DNA of 64,000 nt from Micrococcales bacterium UBA7469 (GTDB lineage: Bacteria > Actinomycetota > Actinomycetes > Actinomycetales > Microbacteriaceae). The notes under the pieces were generated by a model. That model saw nothing but the letters and a program-made list of their open reading frames with translations. It did not search any database and had not been told where the DNA came from. The stretch's first letter is position 1; each line of letters starts with the position of its first letter. The stretch is taken from the NCBI GenBank assembly GCA_002479805.1, contig DLPB01000031.1, positions 2,779 through 66,778 on the forward strand, in the 5' to 3' direction. A program made the translations under genes and the position numbers. Shown here piece by piece: positions 45,358 through 54,148 of this stretch.

Positions 45358-46896
45358 CTACTGCAGCGCCACCAACGCTTTGATGTCGTCTGGGCAATTT
45401 GGCAGTAGCGAAAGTGCCTTCCGGATTTCTGGTTTCTTATCCAAAGCGAAGATCTTCATCGCCTCTTCAGGGAGAGATGGGTTGAGAAGCACGTCTTTTT
45501 TAATCTCGTCATTGCGATTCTTGACGTTCTTAAGTAGCCACTCGACCGGTACCTCAGGATACTGGTAGCCAAGGTCGCGATCACGCTTGACCTCTTCCTC
45601 AGACTCATTGGAATGAAATTTGTAGCTGCCGTAATCTCTTGGCGCGTTTGGATCAAAGCTCTTGTTAGCTTCGGCTTCAATCTTGGAAATGCTCTCTTGG
45701 ATCCTGTCGCGCAGGTGTTTCCCTCCAGCGTGCAGATAGTTGTGCATCACATTGATGACGTAGCCCGTATCCTCAGGCAACCAACCATTGCGAATCTGTG
45801 TGATCGAATTCTTGCAATCTTTGGCGATCAGTTCCTCGCCGTATTCGACCAGCTTGGTAACACTGCGTTCTGATATGTGCGGATTTAGCAAAGGCCTTAA
45901 GCGGAACCGAGAAGTGTCTGAGCCAAACACCTTGTCAACCAATTTGTCGGTGAATCCAGGGTGCAGCAGAACTGCGTTGGTGCTTGAGTATCTCTCGAGG
46001 TTGGCTTCCAAAAAGGCCTCCAAACCGGGATGGCCTATTGGGAGCTTCGACACTGCTGCTGAGAAAACGCTCGATTCCGAGGATTCTAGATACGGCAGCC
46101 AAATCTCCATTGGGGTATCGGGCTGCTCCATAATCCATAGCTTCAAACTGTCTGTTTGACGTTGCATATCAAAGGAGCTTGAAGATTCGTATTTCTCGAT
46201 AGCACGCAAGGCGAAGGACTGAACAGCCGACTTGTCCTGATCGTCCCGAAGGGCAAGAGTGTAAATCACTTCTGGGTCTAGAGTCTCAAAAAGCTTTTGC
46301 CTGATCTCGTCGGTGATCATCCAGTTCTTGGCCAAACCAACCTGTGCCTGTCGCTTGTCTGCCAACAACTTCTCCATGAGCGCGATGGAAAGCCCTGGAT
46401 TTTCAGCAAGACGAGCTCGTGAAATCACATTCTTGAAGTCGCTAACCGCCTCCATTACCTTAGGTGTGGCCGCAGGGTTGGCACCAACATCACCCACCAG
46501 CTGTGGGTTAGTCTCTTGAATCAGCCTTAGCTGTTGCTCCTCGGTAAGGCCCAAGTCATTTGCCAACAACTGCTTCGCATCGTCTAACAGGTTTGATTTC
46601 TGAGCGAGTGCCAGCAAGGCATCAAATGGCTTCTCCAAGCGACGAAACTTCACCCAGGTTGCGTAACGAGTATTGGCTTGGCTGTATGGGACAGCGACAT
46701 CCAAATATTCTTGAGCGAGCTTTAGATCCCCATCCAACCTCGCAGCGACGCAGAAAATAGCATGGGCATTCATACCCTCGTAAGGCAGGGTTCCGGCCGC
46801 CTTTTCATTCTTTAGCCGCTCAGAAACAATAGCGATTCTGCGTGCTTTGTCCGCAGGCTCGAGATGGTCCCATTGCTTAAATTTAGGCTGGCTCAT
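45358..46896 (-). CDS. Alpha-solenoid protein with LRV-like repeats (512 aa)
   Basis: This soluble repeat protein shows units with the pattern N/H-P-x-x-x-x-x-hydrophobic, such as ENPGLSIALMEKLLAD, LHPGFTDKLVDKVF, LNPHISERSVTKLVEY and LNPSLPEEAMKIFALD, and it ends in LPNCPDDIKALVALQ. These recall leucine-rich-repeat-variant (LRV) or HEAT-like solenoids used for protein binding. No enzyme motif was seen. It converges on the MoxR/vWA operon, four bases from its end. The shared LRV-like unit with the 351-residue protein suggests a functional link. A GGGGAAG precedes the ATG. Confidence 0.75.
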   Translation of the reverse strand: MSQPKFKQWDHLEPADKARRIAIVSERLKNEKAAGTLPYEGMNAHAIFCVAARLDGDLKLAQEYLDVAVPYSQANTRYATWVKFRRLEKPFDALLALAQKSNLLDDAKQLLANDLGLTEEQQLRLIQETNPQLVGDVGANPAATPKVMEAVSDFKNVISRARLAENPGLSIALMEKLLADKRQAQVGLAKNWMITDEIRQKLFETLDPEVIYTLALRDDQDKSAVQSFALRAIEKYESSSSFDMQRQTDSLKLWIMEQPDTPMEIWLPYLESSESSVFSAAVSKLPIGHPGLEAFLEANLERYSSTNAVLLHPGFTDKLVDKVFGSDTSRFRLRPLLNPHISERSVTKLVEYGEELIAKDCKNSITQIRNGWLPEDTGYVINVMHNYLHAGGKHLRDRIQESISKIEAEANKSFDPNAPRDYGSYKFHSNESEEEVKRDRDLGYQYPEVPVEWLLKNVKNRNDEIKKDVLLNPSLPEEAMKIFALDKKPEIRKALSLLPNCPDDIKALVALQ

Positions 46897-46999
46897 ACTT
46901 CCCCCGTTTGCTCTTATCTAACAGCTAGTTGAATACTAGCTCTGCAGTTTTTCCTGTTGTTCTGACATTTTGTTCTCACGGCCCACTCTGTGGAATCGG

Positions 47000-48277
47000 C
47001 TAGCCAATCCCGCCTCTTGGGTTTCCGCACTCGGAACAAAACTTAGCCGCCTCGCCAAATGGCTGGCCGCAATTGGCGCAGAATCTGTCTTGATTGCCAC
47101 CCAGCCCCAATCCTCCCGAATTGGACTTGGTAAGACCGGCACCCTTAGATGCGCTTTCCGTGGCTTGAACCTCGGCAAGCAATCCAGGTAGCTGTCCAGT
47201 AGCTAAGAAGCCATCCAGAATTTCGAACAAACCCCTGCGGCGAAGCAACTCCGCAATCTCATCTGGGGTTGGTTGGTATCGATTCTTGATCAGTGCCAGA
47301 CAGTCCCTATCGCCTGCTACAAGTCCTTGATAAGCCCACGTCCACATGTCAAAAAGCAAGCTCTTGGCCTCTGCATCGGAGACTTCGCCAGCCTGTCTGT
47401 CGATCTCTCTGGCAAGCATGGCATTCATCCAAATCGTCGACACATCTTGCGGCTGAATATGAGAGGAGACCACTCGACCATTGACTTGGATAAAGAACAT
47501 TTCCCAGTCGTCAATTTCAGCCTCAGACTCCAAACCTATTTCGGTGACAAGGTCTGTACGAATCGCAAGCATGCCACGAATTGAGTAGGGCGGTAGAGGC
47601 TCGGTCAACTCTCGGCCCAGTGATTCAGCCAGGGAGTGTGCCATTGCCAAAGACCCCTCCATGTTGCTTAGAAGCGCTCCTACCTCCATGTTCCAGTTAG
47701 TCGCAAAGTATTCAGCGTTTTCTTGAGGGTCGGTGGGCATTGGTTCCAAAAAGCCAAATATCCCTAGCTCGATTTCTTCGCCAAATTGAATGTCAACATT
47801 GGCGTTACTGGAGTTAGCCCCTCCAGAGGTACCGTCTGCGAAGTAAATTACGTTTGTAGCCGCCAGGTTGTCAATTGCCATCGGCACTGCATGGCCAAAG
47901 ACCTGTATCTCTCCCCAGGGGGTTGCAAAATCTATCTGCTCTTCAACGAAGCTGCGAACCTTGTTGGCAATTTCATACCTGTGGTCAAAAACTACAAATG
48001 CTCCGACTGCGTACTTAGGGGCTGAGATTTCGTAGACCTCGAACACCACGTAAACACTGTCTCCGTCACCGGCCGGCACCTTCACATAGTTGCCCGGACC
48101 ACGTCTGCATTCATCACAGACATCAAGAGTCGGGCCGTAGGTAAGTGATAAGCAATCACACCAGGTAAAGAATTCAGAGGCAATCGCGGCATCGCCACCT
48201 TCAACATTGAAGAATCCCCTGGGCCGGAAACCGTAGCCGTGATGTTCTAATGCAGCGAGGGTTTGTGTGAGATTCAT
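47000..48277 (-). CDS. Zinc-ribbon protein A with GLTKS peptide
   Basis: This 425-residue protein starts at the ATG at 48277, just after the previous gene (an in-frame GTG at 48310 would overlap it). Near the N-terminus CDCLSLTYGPTLDVCDEC could bind metal. The bulk is beta-rich and of unknown fold, perhaps a suppressor-of-fused-like or enzyme-like domain. The C-terminus carries GLTKSNSGGLGLGG (381-394) followed by a double zinc ribbon, FCANCG and FCSECG. The peptide and ribbons recur in the 591-residue neighbour. It is the last of a three-gene minus-strand set. Confidence 0.75.
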   Translation of the reverse strand: MNLTQTLAALEHHGYGFRPRGFFNVEGGDAAIASEFFTWCDCLSLTYGPTLDVCDECRRGPGNYVKVPAGDGDSVYVVFEVYEISAPKYAVGAFVVFDHRYEIANKVRSFVEEQIDFATPWGEIQVFGHAVPMAIDNLAATNVIYFADGTSGGANSSNANVDIQFGEEIELGIFGFLEPMPTDPQENAEYFATNWNMEVGALLSNMEGSLAMAHSLAESLGRELTEPLPPYSIRGMLAIRTDLVTEIGLESEAEIDDWEMFFIQVNGRVVSSHIQPQDVSTIWMNAMLAREIDRQAGEVSDAEAKSLLFDMWTWAYQGLVAGDRDCLALIKNRYQPTPDEIAELLRRRGLFEILDGFLATGQLPGLLAEVQATESASKGAGLTKSNSGGLGLGGNQDRFCANCGQPFGEAAKFCSECGNPRGGIG

Positions 48278-48290
48278 CGGTAGGAGGTCG

Positions 48291-48695
48291 TCAGATTCTG
48301 GCTGCGCCACAGCTAGCGCAGAATTTCACTGTTTCCGACTCGTGTGCGGCACCGCAGTTGCCACAAAACTTAGAAGACGGCGTGGCGGAAGAGTCATCGA
48401 AATCGTCCTCTTCGGCGTCGGCTCCCAAAATTTCCTCGAGCGACTCAAACCCAGTGTCCTTTAGATCTAGGCCCTCAAGCAATAGTCCGAATGTCTCTTC
48501 GACAAATTTGGTTGCGGTTTCGGTGGTCGCGACAATTTCACTGTCTAGCATGTAGGCAAGGGGTAAGCCAATGTCGTTGTACTCGCAGAAGGCTTCGAAA
48601 TCGTCGTCCGTTCTATGGTTGAGCCAAATGTCAGCGAGGATTGAGCACTTAGCCTCAAAAGAGGTGCCGGCTGGTTTTTTGTTTTTGAAAAGCAT
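48291..48695 (-). CDS. Zinc-ribbon protein B (134 aa)
   Basis: This small acidic protein consists of a helical body of about 90 residues, a Glu/Asp stretch (LGADAEEDDFDDSS) and a C-terminal double zinc ribbon, KFCGNCGAAHESETVKFCAS followed by CGAARI. The ribosome site AAGGAGAA is strong. The ribbon closely resembles those at the ends of both flanking proteins, suggesting a common ribbon-mediated partner or assembly. No enzymatic motif was seen. Confidence 0.75.
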   Translation of the reverse strand: MLFKNKKPAGTSFEAKCSILADIWLNHRTDDDFEAFCEYNDIGLPLAYMLDSEIVATTETATKFVEETFGLLLEGLDLKDTGFESLEEILGADAEEDDFDDSSATPSSKFCGNCGAAHESETVKFCASCGAARI

Positions 48696-48724
48696 GTTTT
48701 CTCCTTGTCTTGGTCTTCAAATTT

Positions 48725-50500
48725 CTAACGCGCAGCTCCGCACTCAGTGCAGAATCTGGCGCTATCGAGCGCAAATTTAGTTCCGCAACTTGTACAGAAC
48801 TTCGCCAGTGACTCAGTAGAGATTGCCCCACCAAGCCCACCGCCTGACGATTTGGTCAGTCCGGCTGCGGAGGACTTGGGCGCAGTGTCTAAACCAAGAG
48901 TGGCGTGATAACCGCCTGCCGCTTCGCAGCGCTTCTCAAAGTTCTTTGCCTTAGTCAGGTCACCATGTTCGGCGTAAATCTTCGCCAGATAGAAACAAGC
49001 TTCGTCCTCGGTGTTTCCATCGGGATCTTCTAGGGCAGCTTCGAACTTTTCAATAGCCTCATCATGACGGCCTTGGAAATACATTGACACGCCCCAGTTA
49101 GAGGCTGCGTTATAGGACTCTCGTCCATATCCCAACCTATAGGCCAAATCCAAAAGGCGATCAACTAACTCCCAGTTCTTCTCCGGGATCAGCCAGCCAA
49201 AAACCAATGAGTTAATGCAGTTGGGAAGAAACATTCCTGCCCCATCCAGTGAAACTGCCTCAAAGGCTTTTCGGGCCGCGTGGTAATCACGTGCGCCATC
49301 AAGGGCGTACGCCTCTTGAGCTTGAACGTTGCTTTGGTTCAAAGCCAAGCCGATTCTTGAGGCTGGGATCCAGCGGGACATTCCCTTGCCGATTGAGCTA
49401 CCAACTTCACTCAGCGAGAAACAAGAGGCCGACAAAACAGTGTGATCGAAGTGGCCGTCGTCTGAATAATTTAGATAGCCATCCTCAAGGTAAGAAGTAA
49501 TTCGGACCAAGCCTTCGGTAATGGTTTCCAGAATCTTTTGGATTGCTGTTGGGTCCTTAGTGTCGAAGCTCCAGCCCATCGAGATGACATTTGGCAACAT
49601 CGTTGCAGTTGTCATGAACTGTCCGCGCTCCTCCGCAAATACCCCCACAATGTCTCGATGACGCTCGTGGAACATGATTGGCCTGGGCAGATCCTCTTTT
49701 GGAACATCCGGATAAGCGATGTCGCGCCCCATGCCGAACATCGAGGAAGGGAAGGGGGTCTCAGCTAGGTAGAAGAGACCTGTTGCCAAAACAGGAATAA
49801 AGATCTCAGAAGACCATTCGCCGAAGGTCAGGGCTCCTTGGGAAAGCTCTGACTGGTCGATTTTCGCCACTTTAACGTTGCCCTGTTCGTCAAAATACTC
49901 ACGCTCAGTCACATGCTCAAAGTCTCTCGTGGCTGCGAGCACAGGTGTAAACCAGACGCAACGCTCTAGACCATTGGCATCCCTGTAAATACGGAATCTT
50001 TGCATTACAGGCATGCCGAAATAGCTTGCCCACTGTGCCAATCCCTCGGTTCTTAGATCTGGAAGGTCGAAGGCCTCAAATGGGCTAATAGCCACCCTGG
50101 TGTCGTATCGCCAAGTGATGCCAGCGGTATCCAAGGTTTGAATCAGCGCCCGACCAAGCTCACTCTCATCGATGTTGACCTCTTCGCCCAAATCGCCGAG
50201 CTCAACATAAAGGTCCTTTATGACGGATACTTCGTCTTCTCCAAAGTAGAAGTCAGCAAACTGCTCCACAAACGGCTCTTTGTAGTTCAGTGCACCGGGC
50301 CTGAGTGACTCTGAAACCCGGGCTGTCGGGTACTGCTCAAACCAGCCCACCGCTAGGGGATTAATGATTTTTCTCGAGAGGTTGGCCCAGCCAAGACTGT
50401 CCTCGGCAAATCCGTCTGGATAATTAGCTACCTTCGACTCACCGAACTTCTTAGGTGCTCCACCTAAACCCCCGCTGGAACTTTTTGAAAGTCCACTCAC
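48725..50500 (-). CDS. Zinc-ribbon/TPR protein C with two GL(T/S)KS peptides (591 aa)
   Basis: The N-terminus GLSKSSSGGLGG (residues 3-14) and a C-terminal GLTKSSGGGLGG (547-558) are near-copies. Between them is a large domain of unknown fold (about 20-410), then TPR-like helices at about 420-530 (NWGVSMYFQGRHDEAIEKFE, ACFYLAKIYAEHGDLTKAKN). The protein ends with a double zinc ribbon (FCTSCG, FCTECG). The GTG start is preceded by AGGGGG. It heads the three-gene set and diverges from the 176-residue gene at 50.7 kb. Function unknown; the architecture is that of a scaffold. Confidence 0.78.
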   Translation of the reverse strand: MSGLSKSSSGGLGGAPKKFGESKVANYPDGFAEDSLGWANLSRKIINPLAVGWFEQYPTARVSESLRPGALNYKEPFVEQFADFYFGEDEVSVIKDLYVELGDLGEEVNIDESELGRALIQTLDTAGITWRYDTRVAISPFEAFDLPDLRTEGLAQWASYFGMPVMQRFRIYRDANGLERCVWFTPVLAATRDFEHVTEREYFDEQGNVKVAKIDQSELSQGALTFGEWSSEIFIPVLATGLFYLAETPFPSSMFGMGRDIAYPDVPKEDLPRPIMFHERHRDIVGVFAEERGQFMTTATMLPNVISMGWSFDTKDPTAIQKILETITEGLVRITSYLEDGYLNYSDDGHFDHTVLSASCFSLSEVGSSIGKGMSRWIPASRIGLALNQSNVQAQEAYALDGARDYHAARKAFEAVSLDGAGMFLPNCINSLVFGWLIPEKNWELVDRLLDLAYRLGYGRESYNAASNWGVSMYFQGRHDEAIEKFEAALEDPDGNTEDEACFYLAKIYAEHGDLTKAKNFEKRCEAAGGYHATLGLDTAPKSSAAGLTKSSGGGLGGAISTESLAKFCTSCGTKFALDSARFCTECGAAR

Positions 50501-50656
50501 TAAAACCCCCTAGTGCAAATATGTTCCTCAATTTACTCCTGCGGACTGACGTCTTCAACAAGTCCGGCACAACGATGGTCTTCCCTTCGGGTTCAGTGGT
50601 GCATTTGTTCACTTACATGTCAGATTGCTGGAGCAGGATGAGCCCTGGAGGATGAG

Positions 50657-51187
50657 ATGTTTGTTCACAGAAAATCTGGGGTCATTCGAGTTGTGCGAGA
50701 AGCTCAATTTGATTTACCAGTCTCCCAGCCACTGCTCACACTGCTCTCAACCACCAAGGAGGCGCTGCTATCTATCGACCTATCTGAAGAGCAGATTCGC
50801 CGAACTCCGAGAACCGAAGATTTGGCGAGCATCTATCGCTTCACCGCCGTGGTTTACCCAGACAAGATCATCGGGCATGTTGGCTCATGGGAAGGAATCA
50901 GAAACTGTCCAGAGGTAGAAGACATCAACCCCACTCCTCTCAGTTACCGCTGGGTGGCCTGGCTAGACGCTGACGATGAAGATGAGTTTCTGGATTACGG
51001 GGAAAACGTTTGCTTCACTGGCTTTTGCCAGAAAGAGCAACTAGGCGATCTGAGCAACAAGTACTTGGTACCCGATTACACTTTCTTGGCTTTCCCAGTG
51101 TTCGAGCCAGTGCCGACGCCAGCTTTAGATCAAGCAATCGCTAACGAATGGGAAGCCGACTTTGAGCAATGGCTGACCTGCCAGTAA
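50657..51187 (+). CDS. Small protein, paralog of the gene at 63.1-63.6 kb
   Basis: This 176-residue soluble acidic protein has a C-terminal half (INPTPLSYRWVAWLDAD, then VCFTGFCQKEQLGDL and FLAFPVFEPVPT) that aligns residue by residue in pattern with the 161-residue protein near the window end. The two are therefore diverged paralogs. GGAGG lies just upstream of the ATG. It diverges from the zinc-ribbon set and converges with the TPR pair. Function unknown. Confidence 0.72.
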   Translation: MFVHRKSGVIRVVREAQFDLPVSQPLLTLLSTTKEALLSIDLSEEQIRRTPRTEDLASIYRFTAVVYPDKIIGHVGSWEGIRNCPEVEDINPTPLSYRWVAWLDADDEDEFLDYGENVCFTGFCQKEQLGDLSNKYLVPDYTFLAFPVFEPVPTPALDQAIANEWEADFEQWLTCQ

Positions 51188-51214
51188 TCCACGCGCGTAT
51201 GAGCCATATTCTCA

Positions 51215-51784
51215 CTACCTTCTCAGGCGGTAAACACCGGTCCGAACTCGCTTTATGCCGCGGTTAAGGCTGAGTAATTCCTCAAGTACTTCATCGCCCG
51301 CATTTCGAATTCGACTCTCCATCGAAACTCCATAGAAGACATGAAAAACATCGAGAGCGGAAACGAGAACTGCGTATAGATCTCTTCTAGTGACCGGGCC
51401 GGTTCCAAAGCTCTTGGTGTGCCTAGTTTGCTCGAGCTGAAATCCGATCCTTTGCCAGCTCAGATCCTCAGCGCCTGGCTCAAACCCGACTGAGACCTTG
51501 CCCATCGCAGTCACAAAGAACTCATGGTCCAAAAGTGACTGATGCGGCCGACTCTTTAGGCGACCAATTATCAGAGCTGGATTGTCTCGGTTGAGGAGTC
51601 GCGACTTTCGATTCAGGAGCTGAAACATAAAGATTTCATTTTCCTCAAGAATGCAGGCGCGCTCCCAGACTGCTTGCAGCAGGGGGTCCCAGTTTGGTAG
51701 TGCGACGACGTCACTCTTTACCTGCGCAACAGAATTCCTGAATCGAGAGGTGAACAACTTGCTTAGGAATCCAGGCCGCTTCAC
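51215..51784 (-). CDS. Unknown protein coupled to the TPR gene (189 aa)
   Basis: I start this gene at the GTG at 51784, which overlaps the TPR gene stop as GTGA, rather than at the longer frame inside the TPR gene. The N-terminus is basic (KRPGFLSKLFTSRFRNS). The remainder mixes helices and strands, including AVLVSALDVFHVFYGVSMES, which is hydrophobic but not a clear membrane span. The translational coupling suggests it acts with the TPR protein. No family was recognised. Confidence 0.62.
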   Translation of the reverse strand: MKRPGFLSKLFTSRFRNSVAQVKSDVVALPNWDPLLQAVWERACILEENEIFMFQLLNRKSRLLNRDNPALIIGRLKSRPHQSLLDHEFFVTAMGKVSVGFEPGAEDLSWQRIGFQLEQTRHTKSFGTGPVTRRDLYAVLVSALDVFHVFYGVSMESRIRNAGDEVLEELLSLNRGIKRVRTGVYRLRR

Positions 51785-53013
51785 CGAGGAATCTCGATGT
51801 TCAAGGTCTCGGCCAACTTTTCGAACATCAACTTCTTGACGCGCTCGATTCTCTCTAGTTCTGGCTTGTTCTCTCCCCATTCGGAAGCATCAATCTCTGA
51901 GAACACCTGCTTGCCCTCGGTGTGCTCACCGATTTCAAATAGACACTCAGAGAGGCTTGCCCTTGCTGCCCTTGCTGAGAAGCTGTCCTCGTAGCTAATT
52001 GCTCGGTTGAGAATGTCTCGCCAAAGCGCAGCGGCCTCAACGAACAACCCTTCGTTCATTAGTCGCTCGGCGGTGACGGAGTTTGCCATCAAGACATTGA
52101 GTTGCTCACCCGCAGCGTCAAAATAGGCGGCCGCTCGATTTAGTAGACCTTGAGCTTCGGCGTGGTCTGCATCTAGATCTCTAAAGATCAGAGAATAGGC
52201 AAGCTGAACCTCAGCTAGTCCCGCTCTGGACCAATCCTCGTTCTCCCTGAAGAGCTTGATTGCTAAGCGGAGCGGAGCTTCGGCCTGCAGATACTTGCCG
52301 GCTAGGTTCAGTGTCCAACCTAGGCGATAGTTCATGTGAGCGATCCGCTCCTCTTTCTCAAGGAAAGTGAAGACCTCTAGAGAGTCCTTGATGTGCATTA
52401 GGGCCTGGTCAAAATCTCCCAGTTCAATAAGAGCCGATGCCATCCGGTCCTTAGCTCTAGCAGATCCATATGCGTCGCCACCGGACTGGAAGATGTTGAA
52501 GGCTCTAATGAAGCACTCGAGGGCCTTTGTTTGCCTGGCTTCGACACCGTGGAGTTCTCCCAGGCTGAGGCAGTTAGTTCCAGCTTGGAAGTGATCCTCA
52601 ATCTCAACAAACGTGTCCACCGCTAACTGATAGGCAGCAATTGCCTCATCTCTTCTGCCCAGAGCAGAATAGGAGTCTCCGAGTGGCCCAGCGGAGTACG
52701 CGATGATTCGAGAATCATTGAAGTCCTGACCGCGCTTGAGTGAAGCAGTTAGAGACTCGATTGCTTCGTCATATTCCTGCAGCCGGTATTGGCAATAGCC
52801 AAAGCTGTAGTTCGCAATCCCAGCATCGGCCTCTCGATCTAGTTCAACGAAAAGATCGAGGGCAGAGCCGTAGAGGTTCTTTGCTGCCTTCCACTCTTCG
52901 GAGTTCCTTGCTCGGTGAGCTAGCTCCATTAGTGAGTCAGCTCGATCGACTAGATCTTCAGACAGGCTGTGTTCCCAGAGTTCCTCTTCCGACATTTCAT
53001 CGTGACTGGACAT
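51781..53013 (-). CDS. Tetratricopeptide-repeat protein (410 aa)
   Basis: This protein is almost entirely TPR units of about 40 residues, e.g. ANYSFGYCQYRLQEYDEAIE, LGDSYSALGRRDEAIAAYQL, LGELHGVEARQTKALECF and MNYRLGWTLNLAGKYLQAEA. At least seven can be traced. The N-terminus is acidic (SSHDEMSEEELWEHSLSEDL). No enzyme domain is attached. It resembles the ligand-binding repeat parts of stand-alone sensor proteins. It is overlapped by a short gene upstream and is coupled to the 189-residue gene downstream. Confidence 0.85.
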   Translation of the reverse strand: MSSHDEMSEEELWEHSLSEDLVDRADSLMELAHRARNSEEWKAAKNLYGSALDLFVELDREADAGIANYSFGYCQYRLQEYDEAIESLTASLKRGQDFNDSRIIAYSAGPLGDSYSALGRRDEAIAAYQLAVDTFVEIEDHFQAGTNCLSLGELHGVEARQTKALECFIRAFNIFQSGGDAYGSARAKDRMASALIELGDFDQALMHIKDSLEVFTFLEKEERIAHMNYRLGWTLNLAGKYLQAEAPLRLAIKLFRENEDWSRAGLAEVQLAYSLIFRDLDADHAEAQGLLNRAAAYFDAAGEQLNVLMANSVTAERLMNEGLFVEAAALWRDILNRAISYEDSFSARAARASLSECLFEIGEHTEGKQVFSEIDASEWGENKPELERIERVKKLMFEKLAETLNIEIPR

Positions 53014-53146
53014 TACGACCTCCGTAAGTCTTCCCTTTGGCTTGCTGAACTTGCTTGAGGGCTTGGTATCTGGCTATTGGATCGCTGGTTTCGCGATCCC
53101 TGGAAATCGAGAATTGCCGAGGAAAAATACTTCTGAATTTAGACAT
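52997..53146 (-). CDS. Small basic protein upstream of the TPR gene (49 aa)
   Basis: The reading frame starting MSKFRSIFPRQF has a good ribosome site (GGGAGAG, 4-5 bases upstream) and overlaps the TPR start by 17 bases. The product is short and strongly basic (RQFSISRDRETS, YQALKQVQQAKG, YGGRNVQSR). It may be a real peptide, such as an RNA-binding or regulatory one, or a leader that couples translation into the TPR gene. An in-frame extension to 53206 is possible but has no supporting site. Confidence 0.5.
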   Translation of the reverse strand: MSKFRSIFPRQFSISRDRETSDPIARYQALKQVQQAKGKTYGGRNVQSR

Positions 53147-53257
53147 TTGCTCTCCCTGTTTTCTAAGCCCCCTTAGGGGATAGATGTTAGAGATGGGGTG
53201 TGACATTTAGACTTTTACCGGTCGCTCTCGAAAAACTTAAATGCCTTTAACCGCCAA

Positions 53258-53317
53258 GAGCCTTGAATGAGGCTCCAAAGAACTCAACCTGGGGGTTGAA
53301 TGGCTTTGGGCCAAAGC
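53258..53317 (-). terminator. Three tandem small hairpins after the Z1 operon
   Basis: Stems: GAGCCT/AGGCTC (53258-53275), TCAACC/GGTTGA (53284-53299, loop TGGG) and GCTTTG/CAAAGC (53303-53317). They follow the stop of the last gene of the restriction operon on the minus strand, and a T-rich AAGTTTTTCG comes after. They probably end that transcript. Confidence 0.5.
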
Positions 53318-53329
53318 AAAGGGGTGAGT

Positions 53330-54148
53330 TTAGGCTTGCCTAAATAGAACTACGGTTTTTTCTGCAAGTCCTTCAAGAATCTCGATCGAGTCCTCGTTGT
53401 CGAAATACTCCACTCTCGAAGATGCGCACGCTCTCAAGACTCGCTTTGCGAAGTCACGGACGGCGTCCTCCCTCGCGGTGATTGGCAATTCAGCCAGTAT
53501 GCACCTGGAAATCACACCTAAAAGGTTGACGACAAACTCAGGGTCCTGTGTCAAACGTGGCCTCTCGAAGATTGCCACTAAGTTGTCCTCCTTCAGTGAC
53601 TCAATCAGAGAGAAATCTCCGCTGACCAGTACTGCTCTATGGTGTAAGCGCCTAAAGACATTTCTATCAGAGCCGGATAATCTGCTCTTGAGTTGATTGT
53701 CGTCTCTCTCGCCCAGAGGAAATCTCAAAATCGCTACATCGGGAAGGACTCGAGCGGTGAGGTAGGTCCATATCTCCACCTTGCTAGACTCATAAAGTGT
53801 CATCTTCAACTGTTGAAAAAGCGACCTCATGACAACTTTGTCCAAGCGCCTTTCTTGATCCTGATTTAGCTTTACGCTCTGGACCTTGCTCCTCAAGTCC
53901 AGAATCCCTTCATCAGAAAGACCTTTCAGAACCTGCGATCGAAGTTCGAGAAAGCCCTCATTTCCTAAACGACGACCTGCTGGGGTAACGGGGTCAAATA
54001 CAAAGTCTTTCCGCTTCAAGACTTGCTCTACATAACTTGTAACCTCGCCAAAGTTCATCGATTCTGATGAGAAATGTCTCAACTCAGGAATTGATTTTCC
54101 AGGCGACATTCCTCGATAAAAGAGCGCTTGGGAGTATTTCTCGATCAC
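53330..54148 (-). CDS. Restriction-operon associated protein, possibly DUF6339
   Basis: This 272-residue mostly helical protein with basic patches is the last gene of the Z1 operon, overlapping the one before by four bases. From memory it fits DUF6339-type proteins that accompany Z1/GHKL restriction operons, but I cannot verify the family. Segments such as FLELRSQVLKGLSDEGILDL and LDKVVMRSLFQQLKMTLYES are helical. RRLHHRAVLVSGDFSLIESL is the most compact block. No catalytic motif was identified. Confidence 0.6.
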   Translation of the reverse strand: MIEKYSQALFYRGMSPGKSIPELRHFSSESMNFGEVTSYVEQVLKRKDFVFDPVTPAGRRLGNEGFLELRSQVLKGLSDEGILDLRSKVQSVKLNQDQERRLDKVVMRSLFQQLKMTLYESSKVEIWTYLTARVLPDVAILRFPLGERDDNQLKSRLSGSDRNVFRRLHHRAVLVSGDFSLIESLKEDNLVAIFERPRLTQDPEFVVNLLGVISRCILAELPITAREDAVRDFAKRVLRACASSRVEYFDNEDSIEILEGLAEKTVVLFRQA

